From an uncultured Bacteroides sp. (GTDB lineage: Bacteria > Bacteroidota > Bacteroidia > Bacteroidales > Bacteroidaceae), in NCBI GenBank assembly GCA_900555635.1, contig USLU01000019.1, positions 16,774-80,773 of the forward strand: DNA of 64,000 bases, read 5' to 3'. The stretch's first letter is position 1; the number at the start of each line of letters is the position of its first letter. A model generated the notes under the pieces. The model did not search any database, was not told the DNA's origin, and saw only the letters and a list, made by a program, of their open reading frames with translations. This document shows positions 1 to 9,240 of this stretch, piece by piece. Both the position numbers and the translations under genes were made by a program.

Positions 1-809
1 AAGTCTACTTGTTCCATGATGAAGACGCTGGCATCTGCCATCTCCTCGCTCCAAAGAAATTCACGCAGAGGAGTTCCGGTACCCCAAAGTTTCACTTCTT
101 CTTCGCTGATTCCGTACTTGTTCAGGATGTTCAGGATCTCTTCTTGGCTGTTCTCGCCACTGATACCTTCCACCGGACGTAAGTTCATATCCCGGCGTAC
201 GGCATCCCAGTCGTTTTGCTTCAGGCAATGGGCGAGATGTATCTTGCGGATCATGGCGGGGAGCACATGGCTGCGTTCCAGGTCGAAATTGTCATTAGGA
301 CCGTAAAGGTTAGTGGGCATTACGGCAATATAGTTTGTGCCGTATTGTAGATTAAAGCTTTCGCACATTTTCAGTCCGGCAATTTTGGCGATGGCGTAAG
401 GCTCGTTAGTGTATTCCAGCGGAGAGGTGAGCAGGGCATCCTCCTTCATGGGTTGTTCGGCGTCGCGGGGGTAGATGCAAGTGCTTCCCAGGAAAAGGAG
501 TTTCTTTACGTTGTGGCGGAAGCTCTCGCCGATGATGTTCTGCTGTATTTGCAGGTTTTTGTAGATAAAGTCGGCACGGTAGATGCTGTTTGCCATGATG
601 CCGCCTACGAAGGCAGCTGCAAGGAAAACATATTCCGGTTGTTCCTCATCGAAGAATTGGCGAACGGCTACGGCATCGAGCAGGTCGAGTTCCTGGTGGC
701 TTTTGCCTACAAGGTTAGTATATCCTTTCTCTTGCAGGTTCTTCCAAATAGCAGATCCTACCAATCCACGATGACCTGCTACGTATATTTTAGCGTTTTT
801 GTCTAACAT
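1..809 (-). CDS. fcl: GDP-L-fucose synthase, 3' end beyond window
   Basis: An NADPH-dependent epimerase/reductase (SDR fold) that converts GDP-4-keto-6-deoxymannose to GDP-L-fucose in the cytosol, feeding fucosylated surface glycans. The reverse strand reads an open frame from an ATG at 809 to the left edge, 269 codons, so the C-terminus is missing. Visible marks are the Rossmann nucleotide-binding segment GHRGLVGSAI near residue 12, the active-site stretch STCIYP and the YAIAK (YxxxK) catalytic pair. It lies 18 bases downstream of gmd on the same strand, the usual two-gene operon for GDP-fucose. Identity is firm; only the end is unseen. Confidence 0.95.
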   Translation of the reverse strand, partial: MLDKNAKIYVAGHRGLVGSAIWKNLQEKGYTNLVGKSHQELDLLDAVAVRQFFDEEQPEYVFLAAAFVGGIMANSIYRADFIYKNLQIQQNIIGESFRHNVKKLLFLGSTCIYPRDAEQPMKEDALLTSPLEYTNEPYAIAKIAGLKMCESFNLQYGTNYIAVMPTNLYGPNDNFDLERSHVLPAMIRKIHLAHCLKQNDWDAVRRDMNLRPVEGISGENSQEEILNILNKYGISEEEVKLWGTGTPLREFLWSEEMADASVFIMEQVD

Positions 810-827
810 AATAATCGCAATTTATTA

Positions 828-1904
828 CTAATCTTCTTTGCTTCTCAGGTGCAACTTCTTCACGAATTTCATGTCGTGTGCAGCCATGATGCGTACCAGT
901 TCTTCGAAACTGGTTTGTCTGGGGTTCCATCCCAACAGTGTTTTGGCTTTGGTGGGATCTCCCAAGAGTTGCTCTACTTCTGCCGGGCGGAAGTACTTAG
1001 GATCGACTTCTACAATCACTTTTCCGGTTTTCACATCGATTCCTTGTTCATCGACTCCTGCACCTTCCCAACGTAATTCGATACCTACTTCCTTGAAAGC
1101 AAGGGTAGCGAACTCACGAACGGTATGCATTTCTCCGGTAGCAATTACGAAATCTTCCGGGGTATCGTGTTGCAGGATGAGCCACATACATTCTACGTAG
1201 TCTTTGGCATATCCCCAGTCACGTAGCGAATCGAGGTTACCCAAGTATAGCTTATCTTGAAAACCTTGTGCGATGCGGGCCGCGGCAAGGGTTATCTTGC
1301 GGGTTACGAATGTCTCTCCACGGCGTTCACTTTCGTGATTGAACAGAATACCATTTACGGCAAACATGCCGTAGCTTTCGCGATAGTTCTTGGTGATCCA
1401 GAAACCGTACTGCTTGGCTACACCGTATGGGCTGCGGGGATAGAACGGAGTTGTCTCTTTTTGAGGAACTTCCTGTACTTTTCCAAACAGTTCGGAGGTA
1501 GATGCCTGGTAGATGCGGGTTTTCTTCTCCATGCCTAGTATGCGAACCGCTTCGAGCATGCGCAGGGTACCTACGGCATCTGTTTCGGCGGTATATTCGG
1601 GTACATCGAAGGATACCTTCACGTGGCTTTGTGCGGCTAGATTGTATATCTCGTCCGGTTGCACTTGCTGAATGATGCGGATGAGCGAGCTACTATCCGT
1701 CATGTCACCGTAATGTAGGTTTATGGTACGCTTCTGTTTCATGTCGCGTACCCACTCGTCAAAGTACATGTGTTCTATGCGGGCTGTATTGAAAGAGGAG
1801 GAACGGCGCAGGATGCCATGTACTTCGTATCCTTTTTGCAAAAGGAATTCGGCAAGGAACGAACCGTCCTGTCCGGTAATTCCGGAGATAAGAGCTTTCT
1901 TCAT
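828..1904 (-). CDS. gmd: GDP-mannose 4,6-dehydratase
   Basis: Catalyses the first step from GDP-mannose to GDP-L-fucose, producing GDP-4-keto-6-deoxymannose. The 358-residue product starts MKKALISGITGQDGS, the NADP-binding glycine motif; STSELFG and the YGVAK YxxxK catalytic motif follow. An open frame extends 12 codons further upstream, but the ATG at 1904 places the glycine motif at the normal distance from the N-terminus, so I chose it. It is the promoter-proximal gene of a gmd-fcl operon. A near-match to a -7 box lies within 60 bases upstream but is not convincing. Confidence 0.95.
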   Translation of the reverse strand: MKKALISGITGQDGSFLAEFLLQKGYEVHGILRRSSSFNTARIEHMYFDEWVRDMKQKRTINLHYGDMTDSSSLIRIIQQVQPDEIYNLAAQSHVKVSFDVPEYTAETDAVGTLRMLEAVRILGMEKKTRIYQASTSELFGKVQEVPQKETTPFYPRSPYGVAKQYGFWITKNYRESYGMFAVNGILFNHESERRGETFVTRKITLAAARIAQGFQDKLYLGNLDSLRDWGYAKDYVECMWLILQHDTPEDFVIATGEMHTVREFATLAFKEVGIELRWEGAGVDEQGIDVKTGKVIVEVDPKYFRPAEVEQLLGDPTKAKTLLGWNPRQTSFEELVRIMAAHDMKFVKKLHLRSKED

Positions 1905-2127
1905 TCTAACTAATTTTGTTTTCTTTTTTGTAAGGGACAAAATTCGTCATTTTTTGTGAGATGGCAAAACTTATATCGTGATTAGTGGTTAGTGATTAGT
2001 GATTTGCTTGAGATGTAAGGTGTATTTTATACTATTTCATCATGAAAAGAAATAACAAAAGAAGGCTTTTGCATCTTCTTGTAAATCAAGAGAATATCTG
2101 TTTTGCTAAAACACAGCCAAAGATTTA

Positions 2128-3300
2128 CTAAATCTCCGGTAACGTTTTTCCTAATACCTTATCAATGACCAGCGCAATGGCCCCGTCGCCCGTCACGTTG
2201 CAGGCCGTGCCGAAGCTATCCATTGCAATGTAAAGCGCTATCATCAACGCTTGTGCCGATTCATCAAATCCCAGCATGGATTGCAGAATGCCCAATGCAG
2301 CCATGATAGCACCACCCGGTACTCCCGGAGCGGCCACCATCGTAATGCCTAACATAAAGATAAAGCCCGCAAATAACGAGAAGTCGTGTGGCATGCCTTG
2401 CATAATCATCAATGCCAATGCACATGCCACAATCTTTAATGTACTTCCCGACAAATGAATGGTTGCACAAAGCGGAATAACAAAACCTGCTATATCGGCA
2501 GAAACTCCATTCTTCTTAGTCTGTTCCAGTGTTACAGGGATAGTCGCTGCTGAAGACTGCGTGCCCAACGCCGTGAAGTAAGCAGGAAGCATCCTGCCTA
2601 AAAGCTTGAAAGGATTTTTGTGCACAAACAATGCCGCGATGCTATATTGAAACACCAACAGAAAAATATGAAGCAGGAAGATAATTCCAATAATCTTGAT
2701 AAATACCATCAATATACCGAACACTTGACCGGAATGTGTCATGTTGAGAAAAATGCCGAAAATATAGATCGGAAGCAAAGGAAGTATCACGGCACTAATC
2801 ATGCGGACAATAATCTCTTGAAAATCGCGTGCAACATTTTTTAGCGAATCACTTTTAAGATATGCCAGTCCAAGCCCTAAAGTGAAGGCAAGTACCAATG
2901 CGGTCATCACATTCATTAAAGAAGGGATGGCTACTGAAAAATAGGGCAAGATGCCTTGCGCCTCACTTACTTGTTCGAGAGGAGCTCCGGGCGTGATGAG
3001 TGAAGGAAACACCGCCATACCTGTGAAATATGATAAAAATCCGGAAAAGAGCGTTGCACCGTATGCTATAAGCGCTGTAACCAAAAGCATTTTTCCTGCA
3101 CCTTTACCTATGTCAGCAATGGCAATCGTTACTAATCCCAGGATAATAAGCGGAATGGAAAAATTCAGGAATTCACTGAAAATGCCGTTAAAGGTTACAA
3201 ACAAACGCACTAGTGGTGCAGGGAGAAAATTTCCGAATAGAATACCCAGGATAATGGCGATAATAATACGTGGTAATAAACCGATATGGATCTTTTTCAT
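2128..3300 (-). CDS. Dicarboxylate/amino acid:cation symporter (DAACS family)
   Basis: An inner-membrane cation-coupled symporter of the SstT/GltP/DctA superfamily, importing a dicarboxylate or small amino acid. The 390-residue protein from the ATG at 3300 has about eight hydrophobic segments. It carries the family hallmark Ser-rich loop GTQSSAATIP followed by the gating region IPLCATIHLSGS. A longer in-frame extension upstream is hydrophilic, overlaps the promoter and is rejected. Substrate cannot be decided; SstT-like Na+/serine-threonine transport is one option. It is divergent from gnd, with 127 bases between the starts. Confidence 0.85.
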   Translation of the reverse strand: MKKIHIGLLPRIIIAIILGILFGNFLPAPLVRLFVTFNGIFSEFLNFSIPLIILGLVTIAIADIGKGAGKMLLVTALIAYGATLFSGFLSYFTGMAVFPSLITPGAPLEQVSEAQGILPYFSVAIPSLMNVMTALVLAFTLGLGLAYLKSDSLKNVARDFQEIIVRMISAVILPLLPIYIFGIFLNMTHSGQVFGILMVFIKIIGIIFLLHIFLLVFQYSIAALFVHKNPFKLLGRMLPAYFTALGTQSSAATIPVTLEQTKKNGVSADIAGFVIPLCATIHLSGSTLKIVACALALMIMQGMPHDFSLFAGFIFMLGITMVAAPGVPGGAIMAALGILQSMLGFDESAQALMIALYIAMDSFGTACNVTGDGAIALVIDKVLGKTLPEI

Positions 3301-3342
3301 AAGCTTTAAGATTACACTTTTGTGTGATTGATCTATCGATTG

Positions 3343-3350
3343 CAAAAGTA
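3343..3350 (-). promoter_or_regulatory. -7 box TACTTTTG for the symporter gene
   Basis: On the reverse strand the sequence reads TACTTTTG, matching the Bacteroidales -7 consensus TAnnTTTG, 43 bases before the chosen start at 3300. No TTTG is found at the optimal upstream distance, so only the -7 element is supported. Confidence 0.5.
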
Positions 3351-3427
3351 ATATTTTATTTTCGAAATTCATACGAACAAATGCCATGAGCATTTTGTTT
3401 CATAACAAAGACAAAATTTACAAGTAT

Positions 3428-4903
3428 ATGGAGAATTTAAATAAAACAGACATTGGACTTATCGGATTGGCTGTGATGGGAGAGAACCTAGCACTCAATA
3501 TGGCAGATAAAGGATGGAATGTTTCGGTGTACAATCGTACCGTACCAGGAGTGGAAGAAGGAGTAGTGGAACGTTTCATGAACGGGCGTGCCAAAGGAAA
3601 GAGTATTGAAGGCTTTACGGACATAGCCGACTTCGTGGTTTCTATTGCTACTCCTCGTAAAATAATGATGATGGTTCGTGCCGGTAATGCGGTAGACGAA
3701 TTGATGGAACAGTTGTTTCCCCTTTTATCAGAAGGCGATATTTTAATAGATGGTGGTAACTCGAATTACGAAGATACCAACCGTAGGGTTGTACTTGCCG
3801 AGAAGAAAGGTTTCCGTTTCGTAGGTGCCGGTGTTTCCGGAGGAGAAGAGGGAGCGTTGAACGGTGCTTCCATTATGCCGGGTGGTTCGGAAAGTGCTTG
3901 GGAAGAAGTAAAACCTATTTTGCAAAGTATTGCGGCAAAAGCTTCCGACGGTACTCCGTGCTGCCAATGGGTAGGACCGGCTGGTTCAGGACATTTTGTT
4001 AAGATGATTCATAATGGCATTGAGTATGGCGATATGCAGTTGATTGCTGAGGCTTACTGGGTAATGAAAAAGTTGCTCGATTTGAATAATGAACAAATGG
4101 CTCAGGTGTTTTCCTATTGGAACGAAGGCAAATTGCGCAGTTATCTGATTGAGATAACTGCCAATATTTTACGTCATAAAGACAAAACCGGAGAATACTT
4201 GATAGATAAAATACTTGATACGGCCGGGCAGAAAGGTACCGGCAAATGGTCGGTTATCAATGCAATGGAACTGGGTATGCCGTTGGGCCTGATTGCTACA
4301 GCGGTATTCGAACGTAGCCTATCGGCACAAAAGAGTTTGCGTGAAACTGCTTCCAAGCAATTTGTAAGCCATCATTCACAGGTAGTATATAACAAACCGG
4401 AAATGGTGAAAGATATCTATTCTGCATTATACGCCTCCAAACTAGTATCTTATGCACAAGGCTTTGCTGTATTGCAGCGAGCTTCCGAAGCCTTTGGCTG
4501 GAATCTTGATCTGGCTTCCATTGCTCGTATGTGGCGGGGAGGTTGTATCATTCGCAGTATATTCCTGAATGATATTGCAGCCGCATTTGAGGCTAAAGAG
4601 AAACCGAAACATCTCTTATTGGCGCCATACTTCAAAGGGGAGATGCAGCAATTACTTGTCGGTTGGAAGCAATTGGTGGCACAAGCCATGAAAGAAGAGC
4701 TTCCGGTACCGGCTTTCTCCTCTGCACTGAACTATTTCTATTCGCTCATGTCGGCAAAGTTGCCTGCAAATATGATTCAGGCGCAACGTGATTATTTCGG
4801 TGCACATACTTTTGAAAGAGTGGATGAACTTCGCGGACAATTCTTCCATGAGAACTGGACAGGACACGGAGGCGATACAAAATCGGGAAGCTACAATGTT
4901 TGA
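3428..4903 (+). CDS. gnd: 6-phosphogluconate dehydrogenase, decarboxylating
   Basis: Oxidatively decarboxylates 6-phosphogluconate to ribulose 5-phosphate with reduction of NADP, the third step of the oxidative pentose phosphate pathway. The 491-residue protein opens with the dinucleotide-binding region GLIGLAVMGENLALN and contains the substrate-binding signature GVSGGEEGA near residue 130 and the conserved KMIHNGIEYGDMQ helix. The ATG at 3428 was preferred over one at 3386 because the latter adds 14 unrelated residues. It is the first gene of a gnd-zwf-pgl operon, 31 bases before zwf. Confidence 0.96.
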   Translation: MENLNKTDIGLIGLAVMGENLALNMADKGWNVSVYNRTVPGVEEGVVERFMNGRAKGKSIEGFTDIADFVVSIATPRKIMMMVRAGNAVDELMEQLFPLLSEGDILIDGGNSNYEDTNRRVVLAEKKGFRFVGAGVSGGEEGALNGASIMPGGSESAWEEVKPILQSIAAKASDGTPCCQWVGPAGSGHFVKMIHNGIEYGDMQLIAEAYWVMKKLLDLNNEQMAQVFSYWNEGKLRSYLIEITANILRHKDKTGEYLIDKILDTAGQKGTGKWSVINAMELGMPLGLIATAVFERSLSAQKSLRETASKQFVSHHSQVVYNKPEMVKDIYSALYASKLVSYAQGFAVLQRASEAFGWNLDLASIARMWRGGCIIRSIFLNDIAAAFEAKEKPKHLLLAPYFKGEMQQLLVGWKQLVAQAMKEELPVPAFSSALNYFYSLMSAKLPANMIQAQRDYFGAHTFERVDELRGQFFHENWTGHGGDTKSGSYNV

Positions 4904-4934
4904 TTAAGGCAACAGAACAAATAAAAACAGGGCT

Positions 4935-6431
4935 ATGAGTAAATTTGTAATGATAATTTTTGGTGCATCGGGCGATTTGACTAAACGCAAATTGATGCCG
5001 GCACTGTATACTCTCTATAACGACGGACGCTTGCCGGAAGGATTTTCTATCTTGGGAATAGGGCGTACCGATTATGCGGATAGTCATTATCAAGAGTATA
5101 TTTATAATGAGTTAGTTAAATATGTAGCATCTAAGGAACAGGTAGAAGAGAAGATGAAGAGCTTTTGTAGCCATTTGTCTTATCTTACTTTAGATCCGGC
5201 TGAAGCTGAGGGATATACCCTGCTTGATAAACGTTTGCAAGAACTGACTGGTGAAAGCAAACCGGATAACTTGTTGTTTTATCTTGCCACTCCTCCTTCT
5301 TTGTACGGAGTTATTCCACTTCATCTGAAAGCTGCCCATCTGAATCGTCCCCAATCACGTATTGTTGTGGAGAAGCCGTTTGGATATGACCTGGAATCTG
5401 CAAAGAAACTTAATAAGATTTATGCTTCCGTCTTCAAGGAACATCAGATTTACCGTATCGATCATTTCCTGGGCAAAGAAACAGCACAAAATATTTTGGC
5501 TTTTCGTTTTGCTAATGGCATATTCGAACCCTTGTGGAACCGCAACTATATAGATTATGTAGAAATTACTGCGGTTGAGAACTTGGGCATTGAGCAGAGA
5601 GGTGGTTTCTACGATGGTACCGGCGCACTCCGTGATATGGTTCAGAATCACTTGATACAGCTTGTTGCTCTTACCGCGCTGGAACCTCCTGCTATTTTCA
5701 ATGCAGATAATTTCCGTAATGAAGTGGTAAAGGTATATGAGTCGCTTGCACCGTTGACCCAAGAAGACTTGGAGGAGCATATTGTTCGTGGACAATATAC
5801 TGCTTCGGACAAGAAACCGGGTTACAGGGAAGAGAAGAATATACCATCTGATTCCCGCACAGAGACTTACATTGCCATGAAAATAGGCATCAATAACTGG
5901 CGGTGGAACGGTGTTCCTTTCTACATCCGTACAGGAAAGCAGATGCCGACCAAGGTTACGGAGATCGTTGTTCATTTTCGTGAGACCCCGCATCAAATGT
6001 TCCGTTGCGAAGGAGGGCATTGTCCGCGTGCCAATAAACTTATACTTCGGTTACAGCCCAATGAAGGTATTGTCCTGAAGTTCGGAATGAAAGTGCCGGG
6101 ACCGGGATTTGATGTAAAGCAAGTAATGATGGACTTCAGTTATGATAAATTGGGAGGTTTGCCTACCGGCGACGCTTATGCCCGCTTGATTGAAGATTGC
6201 ATTCAAGGAGATCCTACCCTTTTTACCCGTAGTGATGCTGTTGAAGCTTCCTGGCGTTTCTTTGATCCGGTACTGAAATACTGGAAAGAACACCCGGATG
6301 CTCCGTTATACGGTTATCCTGTAGGTACATGGGGCCCCTTAGAAAGTGAAGCTATGATGCATGAACATGGCGCTGACTGGACTAATCCATGCAAAAATTT
6401 GACAAACACTGATGAATATTGTGAGTTATGA
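4935..6431 (+). CDS. zwf: Glucose-6-phosphate 1-dehydrogenase
   Basis: NADP-dependent oxidation of glucose 6-phosphate to 6-phosphogluconolactone, the entry step of the oxidative pentose phosphate pathway. The 498 residues include the N-terminal Rossmann motif GASGDLTKRKL, the conserved EKPFG segment and the active-site signature RIDHFLGKE, which contains the catalytic His. Length fits the family. The stop codon overlaps the pgl start by 4 bases (ATGA), suggesting translational coupling. Confidence 0.97.
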   Translation: MSKFVMIIFGASGDLTKRKLMPALYTLYNDGRLPEGFSILGIGRTDYADSHYQEYIYNELVKYVASKEQVEEKMKSFCSHLSYLTLDPAEAEGYTLLDKRLQELTGESKPDNLLFYLATPPSLYGVIPLHLKAAHLNRPQSRIVVEKPFGYDLESAKKLNKIYASVFKEHQIYRIDHFLGKETAQNILAFRFANGIFEPLWNRNYIDYVEITAVENLGIEQRGGFYDGTGALRDMVQNHLIQLVALTALEPPAIFNADNFRNEVVKVYESLAPLTQEDLEEHIVRGQYTASDKKPGYREEKNIPSDSRTETYIAMKIGINNWRWNGVPFYIRTGKQMPTKVTEIVVHFRETPHQMFRCEGGHCPRANKLILRLQPNEGIVLKFGMKVPGPGFDVKQVMMDFSYDKLGGLPTGDAYARLIEDCIQGDPTLFTRSDAVEASWRFFDPVLKYWKEHPDAPLYGYPVGTWGPLESEAMMHEHGADWTNPCKNLTNTDEYCEL

Positions 6432-7144
6432 AAAGTTATGTTTACAGTACTGCTACAGAAACGGCACATGCACTAATTAAGCATCTTATTGCAATGATGG
6501 GGCGTGAGCCGAAAAAGATTTTCTATTTTGCGTTTAGTGGTGGAACTACTCCTTCACTAATGTTTGATATTTGGGCGCATGAATATAAAAAGATAACGCC
6601 TTGGCAACGAATGCGCATCTATTGGGTAGATGAACGATGTGTTCCCCCCGACGATTCGGATAGTAATTATGGTACCATGCGTCGGCTGTTACTAGATGAA
6701 GTAGGGATGCCTGACGAATATATTTATCCTATTTTTGGAAACTATCCACCGGAAAGTGAAGCAAAACGTTATTCTGCGTTGGTAAACCGTACCGTACCTC
6801 TTTGGCGAGGCTTTCCTACCTTTGACGCTATTTTGCTCGGTGCGGGAGATGATGGACATACTTCTTCCATCTTTCCGGGGCAAGAATATCTGTTATCTTC
6901 TTTTCAACCTTATGAAGTGAGTACGAATCCTTATAATGGGCAGCTGCGTATTGCCATGACAGGTTGTCTTTTGTTTGCTGCTAAAAGACTGATATTTTTT
7001 ATTACAGGAAAAAGTAAAGCGGAAGTCATTCACGACATTCTCAATTCGGGTGATACAGGACCAGCGGCTTATGTAGCACACCATGCTGAGAATGTCGAGC
7101 TGTATATGGATGTTCTGGCTGAGCAGAAAGAGGGAGCTATTTAG
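6428..7144 (+). CDS. pgl: 6-phosphogluconolactonase
   Basis: Hydrolyses 6-phosphogluconolactone to 6-phosphogluconate, completing a three-enzyme oxidative pentose phosphate operon. The 238-residue protein belongs to the NagB/glucosamine-isomerase-like lactonase family. It shows the sugar-phosphate motif FSGGTTPSLMF near residue 38, the WVDERCVPPDDSDSN region and the GAGDDGHTSSIFP signature. It begins within the end of zwf, and its 3' end overlaps the convergent yhiM-like gene by 8 bases. Confidence 0.94.
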   Translation: MKSYVYSTATETAHALIKHLIAMMGREPKKIFYFAFSGGTTPSLMFDIWAHEYKKITPWQRMRIYWVDERCVPPDDSDSNYGTMRRLLLDEVGMPDEYIYPIFGNYPPESEAKRYSALVNRTVPLWRGFPTFDAILLGAGDDGHTSSIFPGQEYLLSSFQPYEVSTNPYNGQLRIAMTGCLLFAAKRLIFFITGKSKAEVIHDILNSGDTGPAAYVAHHAENVELYMDVLAEQKEGAI

Positions 7145-8198
7145 ATGTTCCGCTTTCTAAAATGCTTACGATGGAAAATAAGGTAAAACAAATGCCTCCC
7201 AAACCTGCAAGTACGCGTGCCGGTACGAAATAAACATCCTGTAAAGTGGCCATCTCGAACAAGAAGGAAGAAAGAAATAAACATATCAGCGCAGTGAAAA
7301 CCGGAATAAGCGGTATTCGGCTGGCTAGTACAAAGGTGTTTCGCCAAATGGCTGCGAGCAGGATTACTTTACTGGAAATACTATAACATACTAATCCCAG
7401 ACCTATCATGATATATCCTGTAGATGATAGGGCGGGATTACTGTTTGTTAAGATCAAAAGTCCCCACACTATGCTGATAGTGCCCATTATCAAGACTAGG
7501 GCAGGCCACAATTTCCTTTCGGCTTTCATGTAGTTGTTGCGTATCTGCCGACCGATAGTTGCAACCAATGCCACCAAACTGCTACAAATACAGGCAAGTC
7601 CCGCCATAACATGTCCTGCTACAAAATAAGCATTGTGCTTGTCACTCTGAGACAATAACCAGAAAGTCCATATCCATGCAGTTAATGCGATAATGGTTGC
7701 GATTGCTATCAGGATAGTTCCTTGCGTTGCAGTGAAAGCTTTGTCCGGCATGGCATGGTCATTCCTTTTGGAGTTAGCGGGGATGAGGGTAAAGCGCGTA
7801 GATGCAGTTGCTGTAGTGGCTAAACAAAAGGTGGTGCCTACGCAAGCCGTGATAAAACCTACGCCGCAAATAACATGACCGGCTACGAAATGGCTGGCAT
7901 CCGTAGCGCTACTCATATACTCCCAACCGGCAATGAAGGTTAGTATTGCAGCCAGATAACCAATAATCGGCAAGGCATATTTGGCAATCGGATTGTATGT
8001 TTGGATAATTTGCCTGATGATTGTTGCTGCTGTAGTAAATAGGGCAATACAGATCATCCCTAAAGAAAATACTACCGGACCGGCAACAAACTTAGCTGAG
8101 TCCGTTCCTTCATGGAGTATAAAGGCTCCGTAGCCAAAGCAAAACAGGGCCATCAACAAGGGTATGGCCCGGAAAAGAACACTGATACCGTAATTCAT
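7137..8198 (-). CDS. yhiM: YhiM-like inner-membrane protein (DUF2776)
   Basis: A 353-residue polytopic membrane protein with about ten hydrophobic segments, resembling E. coli YhiM (DUF2776), which has been linked to survival under acid conditions at low temperature. The protein is built from repeated units ending in xxFVAGHVxxGxGxIC: variants at FVAGPVVFSLG, FVAGHVICGVG, FVAGHVMAGLA and FVPARVLAGLG. This implies internal duplication. It stands alone, convergent with pgl and overlapping it by 8 bases. Biochemical function is unknown; the family call is from recognised similarity. Confidence 0.75.
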   Translation of the reverse strand: MNYGISVLFRAIPLLMALFCFGYGAFILHEGTDSAKFVAGPVVFSLGMICIALFTTAATIIRQIIQTYNPIAKYALPIIGYLAAILTFIAGWEYMSSATDASHFVAGHVICGVGFITACVGTTFCLATTATASTRFTLIPANSKRNDHAMPDKAFTATQGTILIAIATIIALTAWIWTFWLLSQSDKHNAYFVAGHVMAGLACICSSLVALVATIGRQIRNNYMKAERKLWPALVLIMGTISIVWGLLILTNSNPALSSTGYIMIGLGLVCYSISSKVILLAAIWRNTFVLASRIPLIPVFTALICLFLSSFLFEMATLQDVYFVPARVLAGLGGICFTLFSIVSILESGTSK

Positions 8199-8292
8199 AA
8201 TTGTTGTTTTTAGAGTTTCCTCTTTAACAGCATTTTTTGTGGTTTGTTTTCCCTTTTAATATTTATTTGTGGCTGATAACAATCAGGCTTTA

Positions 8293-8937
8293 TCAGGGGG
8301 CCAGTCTTTCTTTTTTCCAGTTACCATCTTTTTCAAGAGTATATTGAAAGCGGTCGTGAAGCCGGCTCTCTCTTCCTTGCCAAAACTCAAAACGGGTAGG
8401 GGCGACTGCAAATCCTCCCCAATTATCAGGACGTTTGATGGTTTGCCCTGCCCACCTAGCTGCTTCAAAAGCAAAGGCACGCATAATCTCCATGCGGCTT
8501 CGGATAACATGGCTTTGTGGTGAAATTATGGCTCCGATCTTACTTTTATAAGGTCTGCTTGCAAAGTAGGCATCGGACTCTTCCGGAGAACATTTTACAG
8601 CCTTTCCTTCAATATGTATCTGTCTTTCCAGCTTATGCCATACGAAAGATAGAGAAATGTAGGGATTGCCTGCTAGTTGTTGACCTTTTCGGCTCTCATA
8701 ATTCGTAAAGAAGATAAATTTGCCATTTTCAAGTCCTTTCAGCAGTACCGTCCGTGTAGAGGGATGACCGTCTGCCGAAACGGTGGCTATAATCATAGCG
8801 GTTGGCTCCTCCTCACCGCTATGCAGTGCATCATCCAGCCAATGTTGAAATTGCTCGAAAGGATCACTACTTAGGTTCTCCTTAGTCAGTTTATTTTTCT
8901 TATATTCTCTTCTTATATCAGATAATTGGCTTTCCAT
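8293..8937 (-). CDS. pdxH: Pyridoxamine 5'-phosphate oxidase
   Basis: FMN-dependent oxidase that makes pyridoxal 5'-phosphate from pyridoxine or pyridoxamine phosphate. The 214-residue product has the full-length family layout: N-terminal helix with REYKK, the FMN-binding stretch TRTVLLKG, the FFTNYESRKG motif, and the C-terminal dimerisation/active-site segment RPDNWGG followed by EFWQGRESRLHDR. It is probably monocistronic; a umuC remnant lies immediately upstream on the same strand. Confidence 0.96.
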   Translation of the reverse strand: MESQLSDIRREYKKNKLTKENLSSDPFEQFQHWLDDALHSGEEEPTAMIIATVSADGHPSTRTVLLKGLENGKFIFFTNYESRKGQQLAGNPYISLSFVWHKLERQIHIEGKAVKCSPEESDAYFASRPYKSKIGAIISPQSHVIRSRMEIMRAFAFEAARWAGQTIKRPDNWGGFAVAPTRFEFWQGRESRLHDRFQYTLEKDGNWKKERLAP

Positions 8938-9018
8938 ATAGTGTAGATTTTATGGGCGTTCAAGTATCGTTTTATCAATAGATGCTTTCTTTATGAAATC
9001 ATTTATGGAAACACATAC

Positions 9019-9240
9019 TTATTTGCAATTAATAGTTATTATTTCATTGATATCAGTAGTATAACGTTGGGAGAGCTGTTCTTGTTTAAGTTTCCACTCT
9101 CTGCCATTCCCTTGTACGGCTAATTTTACATTACTGATATATATACTTTCGCACCCATGAACCGGATAATTGGGTGAAATCATACGCAGTCTTTATCCCT
9201 TGCTTTTCCTCTGTATCAATGATGCAGACACGATGATAGT
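9019..9240 (-). pseudogene. Remnant of a umuC-like polymerase gene
   Basis: Reverse-strand translation gives three pieces of the UmuC protein encoded at 16959-18209, joined by internal deletions. The piece YHRVCIIDTEEK corresponds to the middle of UmuC. GIKTAYDFTQLSGSWVRK corresponds to a region about 40 residues later. The last piece, in another frame, is the C-terminus, with AVQGNGREWKLKQEQLSQ and then TDINEIITINCK before the stop at 9019. About 35 of the last 37 residues match the intact copy. The catalytic N-terminal half is absent, so this cannot make a polymerase. Confidence 0.85.

Noticed and set aside
2041..2127. Possible hairpin around AAGAAGGC and GCATCTTCTT between gmd and the symporter gene
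   Set aside because: Pairing is short and imperfect with no T-run in the right place, so it was not called a terminator.
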